Source: Paraburkholderia sp. Ac-20340
GTDB lineage: Bacteria; Pseudomonadota; Gammaproteobacteria; Burkholderiales; Burkholderiaceae
Assembly: GCF_017104965.1 (NCBI RefSeq)
Contig: NZ_JAAGPR010000020.1
Location: 1-64,000, forward strand
DNA: 64,000 nucleotides
Direction: 5' to 3'
The notes below the pieces were generated by a model, which made no database searches, was not told the origin of the DNA, and saw only the letters and a list, made by a program, of their open reading frames with translations. Positions 26,217 to 34,096 of the stretch are shown here, piece after piece (positions within the stretch are counted from its first letter, which is position 1; each line of letters opens with the position of its first letter). A program made the translations under genes and the position numbers.

Positions 26217-26336
26217 CGGCGAAAACCTCGAGATTGAAGGAGCGGCCAGCGTAGCAAGGGGGTCGGTGCGCCGGTAGCGGCATCGCGCTTGATTCATTCT
26301 TAAGTAAAATCAACGAATTCAAGCGACGAGGCGCCG

Positions 26337-27260
26337 ATGAACGTTCTGGGTCTGATCAACAGTTTTATCCGCGTGGTCGAGGGCGGCAGCATTGCGGCGG
26401 CGGCGCGCGCCCAGGGCATGAGTGCGGCGGCGGTCAGCCAGAATCTTTCGCGGCTCGAAACGCATCTGGGCGTGCGGCTGCTCTCGCGCACGACGCGCAG
26501 CATGGCGCTGACCGAGAGCGGCACGCGCTACTACGAGAAAGTGCGCCATATTCCGCGCGATCTGGAGCTTGCCTCGCAGGCCGCCACGGGCACGAGCGAG
26601 CCGCACGGCGCCTTGTGCATCGCCACGACGGCGGCGTTCGGGCGTCACGTCCTCGCGCCGCTGATGCCGGCGTTCAAGGCCGCGTATCCGCGTATCGATA
26701 TCGAATTGATCAGCACGGACCGGCGCGTCGATCACCGGCTCGAAGGTGTCGATGTGAGTCTGCGTATCGGCGCGCAACTCGACGAGCGTCTGATCGCGCG
26801 GCGCATCGCGTCGCGGCCCTTCGTGGTGTGCGCGTCGCCCGCGTATCTGGAGCGTGCGGGCGTGCCGGAAACGCCCGAGGCGCTCAAGCATCACGCGTGT
26901 CTGGTGTTCCGCTATCCGACCGATGGTCGTTTTTTGCCTTGGGGTTTCGTGCGCGATGGCCAGCGCTTCGACGCGCAGCTCAACGCGGAATTTATCGGCG
27001 ACGATATCGATATGCTGGCGCAGATCGCCGTGAATGGCGGCGGCATCGCGCGGCTGGCGAGCTTCGTGGCGCAGCCGCTGATCGACAGCGGCCGGCTGGT
27101 ACGTTTATTCGATGGGAACCGGCGCACGCAGGCCTGCGCCGAACCCGAACCGATGGAGATTTACGCCTGTGTGGCCGAGCGATCCGCGCTCAATGCGAAG
27201 GTGCGGGCGCTGATTGAGTTTCTGGAGGCGCACCTGGACGCAGGCGGCAAGGCGCACTGA
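26337..27260 (+). CDS. LysR family transcriptional regulator
   Basis: A 307-residue LysR regulator of the CrgA-like group. The HTH is in AAAARAQGMSAAAVSQNLSR (about 21-40), followed by LETHLGVRLLSRTTRSMALT. The effector domain contains the VDVSLRIGAQLDERLIARRI block typical of this group. The gene is divergent from the DUF2798 gene with 120 bases between them, so that small membrane protein is its most likely target together with autoregulation. The effector is unknown. Confidence 0.88.
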   Translation: MNVLGLINSFIRVVEGGSIAAAARAQGMSAAAVSQNLSRLETHLGVRLLSRTTRSMALTESGTRYYEKVRHIPRDLELASQAATGTSEPHGALCIATTAAFGRHVLAPLMPAFKAAYPRIDIELISTDRRVDHRLEGVDVSLRIGAQLDERLIARRIASRPFVVCASPAYLERAGVPETPEALKHHACLVFRYPTDGRFLPWGFVRDGQRFDAQLNAEFIGDDIDMLAQIAVNGGGIARLASFVAQPLIDSGRLVRLFDGNRRTQACAEPEPMEIYACVAERSALNAKVRALIEFLEAHLDAGGKAH

Positions 27261-27279
27261 ATAAAGATTCCGCGAGCAC

Positions 27280-27303
27280 CAGGCCCACCATCCAGTGGGC
27301 CTG
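27280..27303. terminator. Hairpin between convergent genes
   Basis: A nine-base perfect stem, CAGGCCCAC paired with GTGGGCCTG, separates the LysR gene from the convergent lipoprotein gene. There is no T run on either side, so it may be a weak or factor-assisted terminator. Confidence 0.5.
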
Positions 27304-27326
27304 AAGCCATCCGGCGCTCTACCCGC

Positions 27327-27923
27327 TTAATGCTGAAGCTCGACCGAGTCCTGCATGGCCGATTGCATCTTCTGCACGGCATCGACGGTCGCGCGTTGCG
27401 CAGCCAGGCCGAAATTACGCTTGAACTCGCTGAATTCGGCATGGCCCGAACCCGTCACCGACTTCTGCGTCACCACCTTGCCGCTCGGATCGGTCACCGT
27501 GCATTCGAGCGTGACCGTGAAATCGGTCGGCGGCCAGGTCAGCAGGCTGGGCGAATGCGAGGTCGTCGTGATCGTCGGCGTGACGACGTAGCTCAGGTTC
27601 TTCGCCTGCACGGTCGCCGCGTCGGGCGCTGCGTTCAGTTTGACGACGTCCTTGAAGAGGTTGCTCAGTTCGAGATAGATCGGCAGTTCGAGATCGCGAT
27701 AAGGCTTGTACGCCACTTTGTCGCCGCCGCCGCCCGGCGTGACGACTTCCTTGCTGCGCTCTTCGTCGGTGATGACGAGACCGACCGTCTTGTTGATCGG
27801 CGCTGCCGTCTTCGAAACGAGCGCCGAGTTATCGCCCGAGATTGCAATGTCGTGCGCGCAACCGGAGAGAACGGCAATCACGCTAGCCGCAAATACACCG
27901 CGAAATACGTTGAAGAATTGCAT
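27327..27923 (-). CDS. Lipoprotein of unknown function (second of a pair)
   Basis: A 198-residue protein with a lipoprotein signal (VFAASVIAVLSGC, lipid on the Cys of LSGC). The mature part is mainly beta and contains VVTPTITTTSHSPSLLTWPP and FTVTLECTVTDPSG, as in outer-membrane-anchored or periplasmic assembly-type lipoproteins. It is 31 bases downstream of another lipoprotein gene on the same strand, so both probably form an operon. The start at 27923 lacks a strong ribosome site and sits in AT-rich DNA. The exact family is not recognised. Confidence 0.7.
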   Translation of the reverse strand: MQFFNVFRGVFAASVIAVLSGCAHDIAISGDNSALVSKTAAPINKTVGLVITDEERSKEVVTPGGGGDKVAYKPYRDLELPIYLELSNLFKDVVKLNAAPDAATVQAKNLSYVVTPTITTTSHSPSLLTWPPTDFTVTLECTVTDPSGKVVTQKSVTGSGHAEFSEFKRNFGLAAQRATVDAVQKMQSAMQDSVELQH

Positions 27924-27954
27924 AGTGAATTTATTGTTTGAGTGATCGAAGGAT

Positions 27955-28512
27955 TTAGCGAATCGCATTGATAAATGCGGGATCGGCATAGAGTTCGCCG
28001 AGCAGTTTCTGCACGACAAGCGGGTATTGCTGCGTGGCGCGCGGCACGGCGATCATTGCCGCAAACGAAGAATCCCATTCTCCGCGCGCCGACTTCACCT
28101 GCTCATAACGCACCGTGCCATCGCGCTTGACGATAAAGCGCGCCGAAATCGTGCCCACGCCGGTGCCAACGCCGACATCCACATTGTTCTCAAGCAATAC
28201 GCCATCGAGTTCGACCGACGCATTCGGCGACAGCGCTCCGGCTATCGTCAGCTCCTGTGCGACGGCATTCGACAGGTACGCGGCAAATGAATTGCCGACG
28301 GGCGAGCGCATACGGTCTGCGCGCAATTGAACGGGATAGTGATTGTTGCTGCCGTCCTGGCTGCTGAAGTCGCCGATTCGCGCCTGAACCGGCGCCGCGG
28401 TTTTGAGCGACTGGATATTTTCGACAGAAGGGGAATAAGGCGTCGCGACCACCGAACATGCGGCGAGCATGGACAGCGGAACGCACAGGGTAAGTATTCT
28501 CAGTTTGGTCAT
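27955..28512 (-). CDS. Lipoprotein of unknown function (first of a pair)
   Basis: A 185-residue protein with a lipoprotein signal (LCVPLSMLAAC, lipid on the Cys of LAAC). The mature region has VQARIGDFSSQDG and a central FAAYLSNAVAQELTIAGALS helix followed by beta strands. This layout is reminiscent of the LptE/ABC-auxiliary lipoprotein group, which binds envelope substrates, but the match is only structural in feel. It is co-oriented with the lipoprotein gene downstream. Upstream lie two hairpins (28542-28561 and 28594-28626) and no gene until 28781. Confidence 0.7.
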   Translation of the reverse strand: MTKLRILTLCVPLSMLAACSVVATPYSPSVENIQSLKTAAPVQARIGDFSSQDGSNNHYPVQLRADRMRSPVGNSFAAYLSNAVAQELTIAGALSPNASVELDGVLLENNVDVGVGTGVGTISARFIVKRDGTVRYEQVKSARGEWDSSFAAMIAVPRATQQYPLVVQKLLGELYADPAFINAIR

Positions 28513-28780
28513 GTTGTTTTGATGATTGTGCTAATGAACATGCGGGGTCTTTAAGCCCCGCTTTGTTATATCGACCGGAAGCCAGAATTGTTTAGGGCCG
28601 GCTTCGCGACAAACGCGGCCGGCCCTGGAGGCTTATGTCGATTCGGCGGATTGTAGGTGATGGCGAGCGCCATCAATGCCGATTGATGTAGCGGATATAT
28701 GATGCAGATCGCATTTACTTTTAATTGTTTTTGCGCCGCATTGTCGATTGATTCGCTTGTGGCAAAGCGAGGCGATTCGC

Positions 28781-29467
28781 TTAAGGTTGCGCCTCGCCCT
28801 CTTCCAGCCGCGCCAGCGCCGCCATCGCGAGTTCGGCCGTCCGGCGAATATGCGCTGTCGAAGCCGCTGCGGCCGCATCGCCGTCGTGCCGTTCGATCGC
28901 ATCGAGCAGCGCGTTCATCTCGCGGTTCGATTCGTTGCTGCGGCCTGGCGTGGCGATCGTCAGCGCGCGCAGGCGGTTGATGCGCGCATTGAGCGTCTTC
29001 ACGACGCCCAGCGACACGCTCTTGCCCGCGCCTTCGAACATCGCGTCGTAAAAGCGTTCGGTGTAATCGAGCACGCGCGCCAGTTCCTGCGCCACAAAAG
29101 CGGCTTCGATCACCGCGCGCAGTTCGCGCAGACGCGCCATGAGTTCAGGCGTGGATTGTTCGGCGCAGGCGCGCGCCGCGTTCGCTTCAAGCAGGGCGCG
29201 TAGTTCGTAAATCTCGCCCACCTGCTGCGGGTCGAGCCGCGCGACCACCGGCCCCTGGCGCCCGACGCTCTCCACAAGCCCTTCGGTTTCCAGATGGCGC
29301 AGCACTTCGCGCACGACGGTGCGGCTCACGCCGAGTTCGTCGCAGAGCGTGCGTTCGACAAGGCGCGCGCCCGGACGGAAGTAACCCTGCACGATCGCGC
29401 CACGCAGCTTGTCGAGCGTGAGTTCGCGCAGCGTCTTGGCATTACGGTCGATTCTGAGGTCGGACAT
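28781..29467 (-). CDS. GntR family regulator, FCD type (copy 2)
   Basis: A 228-residue regulator very similar to the GntR at 19567-20271. Both have LRELTL then a near-identical GxRLVERTLCxELGVSRxVVREVLRHLETEGLV region. The FCD ligand domain (about 85-215) diverges more. A perfect palindrome ATGGCATGCCAT lies 82 bases upstream of the ATG at 29467, next to a good -10 element. This suggests autorepression. The gene follows amt on the same strand and may be transcribed both with it and from its own promoter. It probably controls the nitrogen cluster; the ligand is unknown. Confidence 0.88.
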   Translation of the reverse strand: MSDLRIDRNAKTLRELTLDKLRGAIVQGYFRPGARLVERTLCDELGVSRTVVREVLRHLETEGLVESVGRQGPVVARLDPQQVGEIYELRALLEANAARACAEQSTPELMARLRELRAVIEAAFVAQELARVLDYTERFYDAMFEGAGKSVSLGVVKTLNARINRLRALTIATPGRSNESNREMNALLDAIERHDGDAAAAASTAHIRRTAELAMAALARLEEGEAQP

Positions 29468-29548
29468 GGACGGCGGACGGCTGATAAAGGTTGGCGAAGG
29501 ATCTGGCAACGTCCATCGGCGGCCGGCGCACGCAGCGCCCGCCGGCCA

Positions 29549-29589
29549 ATGGCATGCCATATTATGCCTTCTCCCGCCCAGCCGCCCAA
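29549..29589 (-). promoter_or_regulatory. Promoter and operator of the second GntR gene
   Basis: On the minus strand TTGGGC (29589-29584) and CATAAT (29566-29561) are spaced by 17 bases. The perfect palindrome ATGGCATGCCAT (29549-29560) sits immediately downstream of the -10. It matches the ATGGNATNCCAT sites at 25411 and 25453. Confidence 0.6.
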
Positions 29590-29624
29590 CGGCGCGTAAG
29601 CGCCGTGGCCGCTTATGCGTCCGG

Positions 29625-30905
29625 TTACGCGTGATAAGCCGTCTCGCCATGGGTGCTGACGTCGAGCCCTTCGCGCTCGCCGTCCTGATCGACGCGCAGG
29701 CCGAACACCTTGTCCACCAGCTTGAACGCGACGAACGACACCACCGCCGACCACACCAGCGAGGTGCCCACGCCCCAGCACTGCGCGATCATCTGGCTCG
29801 CCATGTCGTAGTCGCCGACCTTGTTCGCCACGTAATCGTAGACACCCGTGCCGCCCAGACGCGGTGAAGCGAACACGCCCGTCAGCAGCGCGCCCGCAAT
29901 CCCGCCGATGCAGTGCACGCCGAACACGTCGAGCGAATCGTCCACGCCCAGCATGCGCTTGAGGCCATTCACGCCCCAGTAGCACAGCGCACCCGCGACC
30001 AGTCCCATGACGATCGCGCCCATCGGCCCGACAAAGCCGCAGGCCGGCGTGATGACCACAAGACCCGCAATCGCGCCCGACACCGCGCCGAGCATCGACG
30101 GCTTGCCCTTGAACGCCCATTCGACGAAAGTCCACGCCACCGTGGCGGCGCAGGTGGCCAGCAGCGTCGTGATGAAGGCGAGCGAAGCCGCGCCGTTCGC
30201 TTCCAGATTCGAGCCGACATTGAAGCCGAACCAGCCCACCCACAGCAGCGAGCCGCCCACCATCGTCATCGTGAGGTTATGCGGCGCCATGTGTTCGCGC
30301 CCATAACCCACGCGCTTGCCGATCATGATCGCACCCACCAGTGCCGCGATACCCGCGTTGATGTGCACCACCGTGCCGCCCGCGAAATCGAGCGCACCCT
30401 TCTGGAACAGGAAGCCTGCCGTGGCGTTGGCTTTATCGGCGGCTGCGGCGCTCGTGTAGGCGTCCGGGCCGGGCCAGTACCACACCATATGCGCGATCGG
30501 CAGATAGGAGAACGTGAACCACAGCACCATGAAGGCCAGCACCGCGGAGAACTTCGCACGCTCCGCAATTCCGCCGATGATGAGCGCGGGCGTGATCGCC
30601 GCGAACGTCAGCTGGAACGACACGTAGATATATTCGGGAATCACCACGCCTTTGCTGAATGTCGATGCCGTGGTGTCGGGCGTCACGCCCGCGAGAAACA
30701 GCTTGGAAAAGCCGCCGAAAAAGGCATTGCCTTCGGTAAAGGCCACGCTATAGCCGTACACGGCCCACAGCACGCCGAGCAGACAGAAGATCACGAGCGT
30801 CTGCATCAGCACGGAGAGCATGTTTTTCGCGCGCACCATGCCGCCGTAAAAGAGGCCGAGTCCGGGTGCGGCCATCATCACGACCAGCAGCGTCGCGACG
30901 ATCAT
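29625..30905 (-). CDS. amt: Ammonium transporter (Amt/MEP/Rh family)
   Basis: A 426-residue channel with eleven predicted helices. Clear Amt blocks are GLFYGGMVRAKNMLSVLMQT, GGTVVHINAGIAALVGA (with the pore histidine), WVGWFGFNVGS and FGVHCIGGIAGALLTGVFA. It conducts ammonium across the inner membrane. The conserved residues NKGDTAW that normally precede the first ATG-encoded Met are encoded in frame just upstream (to about 30930). That upstream frame has no ATG, GTG or TTG before its stop. The true N-terminus may therefore use a rare start codon or be frameshifted. It follows the glx genes and may serve capture of ammonium released by them. Confidence 0.88.
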   Translation of the reverse strand: MIVATLLVVMMAAPGLGLFYGGMVRAKNMLSVLMQTLVIFCLLGVLWAVYGYSVAFTEGNAFFGGFSKLFLAGVTPDTTASTFSKGVVIPEYIYVSFQLTFAAITPALIIGGIAERAKFSAVLAFMVLWFTFSYLPIAHMVWYWPGPDAYTSAAAADKANATAGFLFQKGALDFAGGTVVHINAGIAALVGAIMIGKRVGYGREHMAPHNLTMTMVGGSLLWVGWFGFNVGSNLEANGAASLAFITTLLATCAATVAWTFVEWAFKGKPSMLGAVSGAIAGLVVITPACGFVGPMGAIVMGLVAGALCYWGVNGLKRMLGVDDSLDVFGVHCIGGIAGALLTGVFASPRLGGTGVYDYVANKVGDYDMASQMIAQCWGVGTSLVWSAVVSFVAFKLVDKVFGLRVDQDGEREGLDVSTHGETAYHA

Positions 30906-31093
30906 CCAGGCGGTGTCGCCCTTGTTCGGTACCGGTGCGGCAGCGCCGCGACGGCCTGGTGTGGTGGACTTCTTCGGATGGATGACGCGCGCATCGCTGC
31001 AGTGGCGATGCGCGCGGCGGCCTTTAGCGCGGCCACATCCTTTCTATCACGCCGATTTACTACGGACTACTTTGCAAAATAAATCGCCACGCA

Positions 31094-32455
31094 TTAGCGC
31101 GTCAGGCTGGGAATCCACGACGTGCCCGCCAGCGGCACGCGCGCCATCGCCGCGGCTTCCACGGTGATCGCCACGAGGTCTTCCGGCTCCAGGTGATGCA
31201 CGTTCTGCTTGCCGCAGGCGCGCGCGATGGTGGTGAGTTCCATCGTCAGCGTCTTGAGGTAGTTGCGCACGCGGCGCGCGCCCTCTTCCGGCTCCAGACG
31301 CTTTTCGAGCACGGCGTCCTGCGTCGTCACGCCCACCGGGCACTTGCCCGTGTGGCAGTGATGGCAGAAACCCGGCGCGGTGTTGAGCGCCGCGTAATCC
31401 GCCACGGCCGAATGCAGCGCGCCGTTCTGGAAATACGATTCGCTGTTGCAGCCCAGCGCCATCAGCACGCCCTGACCGATCGCCACGGCATCCGCGCCCA
31501 GCGCCAGCGCCTTCGCCACATCGGCGCCCGTGCGGATGCCGCCCGAGACGATCAGCTGCACCTTGCCCTTCATGTTGAGGTCTTCGAGCGCATCCACGGC
31601 CTGACGCACCGCTGCCAGCGTGGGAATGCCCACGTTGTCGATAAAGCAGCTTTGCGTGGCCGCCGTGCCGCCCTGCATACCGTCGATCACCACCACGTCC
31701 GCGCCCGCGTGCACGGCCAGCTTCACGTCGTTGAAGGTGCGCGTGGCGGCGACTTTCACGTAGATCGGTTTTTCCCAGTCGGTGATTTCGCGCAGTTCCT
31801 GAATCTTGATCGCGAGATCGTCGGGGCCGGTCCAGTCGGGGTGACGGCTCGCCGAGCGCTGATCGACACCGGCGGGCAGCGTGCGCATGGACGCCACGCG
31901 CGGGTTCACCTTCTGGCCGAGCAGCATGCCGCCGCCGCCCGGCTTCGCACCCTGGCCGATCACGACTTCGATGGCGTCGGCGCGACGCACGTCGTCGGGA
32001 TTGAAGCCGTAGCGCGACGGCAGGCACTGATACACCAGCGTCTTCGACGACTGGCGCTCTTCCTGGGTCATGCCGCCGTCGCCGGTCGTCGTGGACGTGC
32101 CCGCCGCCGTGGCGGCGCGTCCCAGCGCTTCCTTCACGTTCGCCGACAATGCGCCGAAGCTCATGCCCGCAATCGTCACGGGCGTGTCGAGCACGATCGG
32201 CTTCTTCGCGTAGCGCGTGCCGAGAATGGTTTGCGAGCTGCATTTCTCGCGATACCCTTCGAGCGGATAACGCGACAGCGAAGCGCCGAGAAACAGCAGA
32301 TCGTCGAAATGCGGCACCGTCTTCTTCGAGCCGAGCCCGCGAATTTCATAGAGGCCGCGCTGCGCGGCGGTGTGGATGTAATCGATGGTCTTGCGGTCGA
32401 AGGTGCTGGACTCTTCCTGTTGCAGACGCGCGAAATGAACCGGTTTGGTTTCCAT
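31094..32455 (-). CDS. glxD: Glutamate-synthase-like FMN protein (GlxD/MgsC)
   Basis: A 453-residue protein equal to the FMN- and iron-sulfur-binding core of glutamate synthase. Diagnostic parts are GQGAKPGGGGMLLGQKVN, VVIDGMQGGTAATQ, VSGGIRTGADVAKALALGAD and the cysteine cluster CHHCHTGKCPVG, which binds the 3Fe-4S centre. With GlxB and GlxC it reconstitutes a three-subunit GOGAT-like enzyme. Known relatives make N-methylglutamate from glutamate plus methylamine (MgsC) or belong to the rhizobial glx operon. GAAGG precedes the ATG. Confidence 0.88.
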   Translation of the reverse strand: METKPVHFARLQQEESSTFDRKTIDYIHTAAQRGLYEIRGLGSKKTVPHFDDLLFLGASLSRYPLEGYREKCSSQTILGTRYAKKPIVLDTPVTIAGMSFGALSANVKEALGRAATAAGTSTTTGDGGMTQEERQSSKTLVYQCLPSRYGFNPDDVRRADAIEVVIGQGAKPGGGGMLLGQKVNPRVASMRTLPAGVDQRSASRHPDWTGPDDLAIKIQELREITDWEKPIYVKVAATRTFNDVKLAVHAGADVVVIDGMQGGTAATQSCFIDNVGIPTLAAVRQAVDALEDLNMKGKVQLIVSGGIRTGADVAKALALGADAVAIGQGVLMALGCNSESYFQNGALHSAVADYAALNTAPGFCHHCHTGKCPVGVTTQDAVLEKRLEPEEGARRVRNYLKTLTMELTTIARACGKQNVHHLEPEDLVAITVEAAAMARVPLAGTSWIPSLTR

Positions 32456-32499
32456 GGGGACCTTCTCGATCTATGTGGTTCAACGAGGTTCAACGAGGC

Positions 32500-33189
32500 T
32501 CAATATTCCTGGTCCGCGTCCGCGTTCCAGTGGTAGAGCGTACGGGCCGAAGCGATGCGGCGGAACTGCGCCGGATCGTGATCCATCCCGGCGGCGTCGA
32601 GCAGACCGCGCAAGGCAGCGATATCGGCATCGGTCATCGGCTCGAATTGCGCGTCGGCGCCCAGTGATTTCACTTCGCCCTTCACGTAAAGCACAGCTTC
32701 GTAGAGCGAATCGCCGAGCGCATCGCCCGCATCGCCGCAGATCACCAGACGCCCGGCCTGCGCCATGAACGCCGAGAAACTGCCCACCGATCCACCCACC
32801 ACGATATCGCCGCCCTTGAGCGAAATACCGCAGCGCAGGCCCGCATCGCCGTCGATCACCAGCAGCCCGCCGTGCGCCGAAGCGCCCGCGCCATTCGATG
32901 CGAAGCCGCGCACGTGCACCTTGCCGCTCATCATGTTCTCGCCCACGCCGGTGCCGGCGCTGCCTTCGATCACGATGGTGGCGTGCTTGTTCATGCCGCC
33001 CGCGTAATAGCCCGCGTGGCCTTCGACGCGTACGTGCACGTCCGCGTCCACGCCCACCGCGATGTTGTGCGCGCCGTTAGGCGACGTCACGCTGATCTGC
33101 TGGCCTTTGAGCGCAGCCGCATCGCCGTGCAGGTACTGGTTCAGTTCCCGCACGCCCTGGTTTTCCAGGTCGAAAGTTACGCCTTCCAT
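32500..33189 (-). CDS. glxC: Glutamate-synthase C-terminal-domain-like protein (GlxC/MgsB)
   Basis: A 229-residue protein made of a right-handed beta-helix with repeated GxxGxxG turns (VEGHAGYYAGGMNKHATIVI, GENMMSGKVHVRGFASNGAG, LVICGDAGDALGDSLYEA). It equals the C-terminal domain of the large glutamate-synthase subunit (GltB/FwdC-like GXGXG). It is the structural middle subunit of the GlxBCD complex. The start overlaps the end of glxB by 13 bases and has GAGGAG upstream, so translation is coupled. Confidence 0.88.
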   Translation of the reverse strand: MEGVTFDLENQGVRELNQYLHGDAAALKGQQISVTSPNGAHNIAVGVDADVHVRVEGHAGYYAGGMNKHATIVIEGSAGTGVGENMMSGKVHVRGFASNGAGASAHGGLLVIDGDAGLRCGISLKGGDIVVGGSVGSFSAFMAQAGRLVICGDAGDALGDSLYEAVLYVKGEVKSLGADAQFEPMTDADIAALRGLLDAAGMDHDPAQFRRIASARTLYHWNADADQEY

Positions 33190-34085
33190 ACGTACATCTC
33201 CTCGGGTGCGGGTTCGAATACCTTCGCGTTGCGAATGTCGGGCAGATGCGCGAGCGAGCGGAACTCGGACGCGATCGCCACGTAATCGTCGTTTTCGGCC
33301 ACGACAGCGGGCTTGCAGGCGAACGGATCGCGGATCAGCGCGAGTTCGTTCGAGGTGCCCATCAGGAAGGTGTAGAAACCGTCCAGTTCCTCGAAGCCTT
33401 TTTGCAGCGCTTCGGGCAGCGCATCACCTTCACGCAGACGCCACTCCAGGAAACGGCAGGCGGCTTCCGTGTCGTTGTCGGTATCGAAGCGAATACCCAG
33501 CGGCTCCAGCTTGCGGCGCACGCCATACGGGTTCGACAGCGAACCGTTGTGCACGAGGCAGAAGTCTTCGCCGGCCGTGAACGGATGCGCGCGATCGGGC
33601 GTGACGGCGGACTCCGTCGCCATGCGCGTGTGACCGACCAGATGCGAGCCCTTGAGCTTCGAAAAGTCGTAGCGCGCGGCCACTTCGGCGGGCGAGCCGA
33701 TGTCCTTGTACAGATCGATCGAGCGGCCCGTCGAAAGCAGATAGAGCTTCGGATAGTTTTCGTCGATCCACGCCTTCACTTTCTCCGCGCTGCCTTGCAG
33801 CGTGAGCACGGCATGATTCGATTTCGCGTCGATGCGCGCGGTCACGTCCATCGCGCTATTGAGTTTGTCCAGCAGCGTCTGCCACGGGAACTGCGCGCCT
33901 TCCTCGGTGAAACCCGAGTAAAGGCTCAGTTTTCGCTGGCTCGCGTCGACTTCCTTGCCGAACACGGCGAGACCCGCCGAATCGGGACCGCGCTCGGTCA
34001 TGCCGATCAACATCGGCACCATCAGTTCGCCGAGCCGCTCGCGTAGCGCCGGCGTTTTCACCAGCAAGCCTACGATTCCGCACAT
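33177..34085 (-). CDS. glxB: Class II glutamine amidotransferase (GlxB/MgsA)
   Basis: A 302-residue Ntn-type amidotransferase. It starts MCGIVGLL, so Cys2 becomes the N-terminal nucleophile. Other blocks are MTERGPDSAGLAVF, GHTRMATESAVTPDRAHPF and VHNGSLSNPYGVRRKL, all part of the glutamine site. It equals the N-terminal domain of glutamate synthase and supplies the amide or amine to GlxD. In the N-methylglutamate pathway this subunit would act on gamma-glutamylmethylamide or methylamine. AAGGAG precedes the ATG at 34085. It lies 11 bases after glnT. Confidence 0.9.
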   Translation of the reverse strand: MCGIVGLLVKTPALRERLGELMVPMLIGMTERGPDSAGLAVFGKEVDASQRKLSLYSGFTEEGAQFPWQTLLDKLNSAMDVTARIDAKSNHAVLTLQGSAEKVKAWIDENYPKLYLLSTGRSIDLYKDIGSPAEVAARYDFSKLKGSHLVGHTRMATESAVTPDRAHPFTAGEDFCLVHNGSLSNPYGVRRKLEPLGIRFDTDNDTEAACRFLEWRLREGDALPEALQKGFEELDGFYTFLMGTSNELALIRDPFACKPAVVAENDDYVAIASEFRSLAHLPDIRNAKVFEPAPEEMYVWKA

Positions 34086-34096
34086 AGGTGTTCTCC

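Noticed and set aside
28542..28626. Two hairpins (28542-28561 and 28594-28626) as terminators or a small RNA
   Set aside because: The first has a poor T tract and points away from any plus-strand gene. The second has none. There is no promoter evidence, so they were not listed as features.
29913..31082. A 389-codon plus-strand frame over amt
   Set aside because: It is antisense to clear Amt motifs, and its His/Arg-rich composition has no domain.
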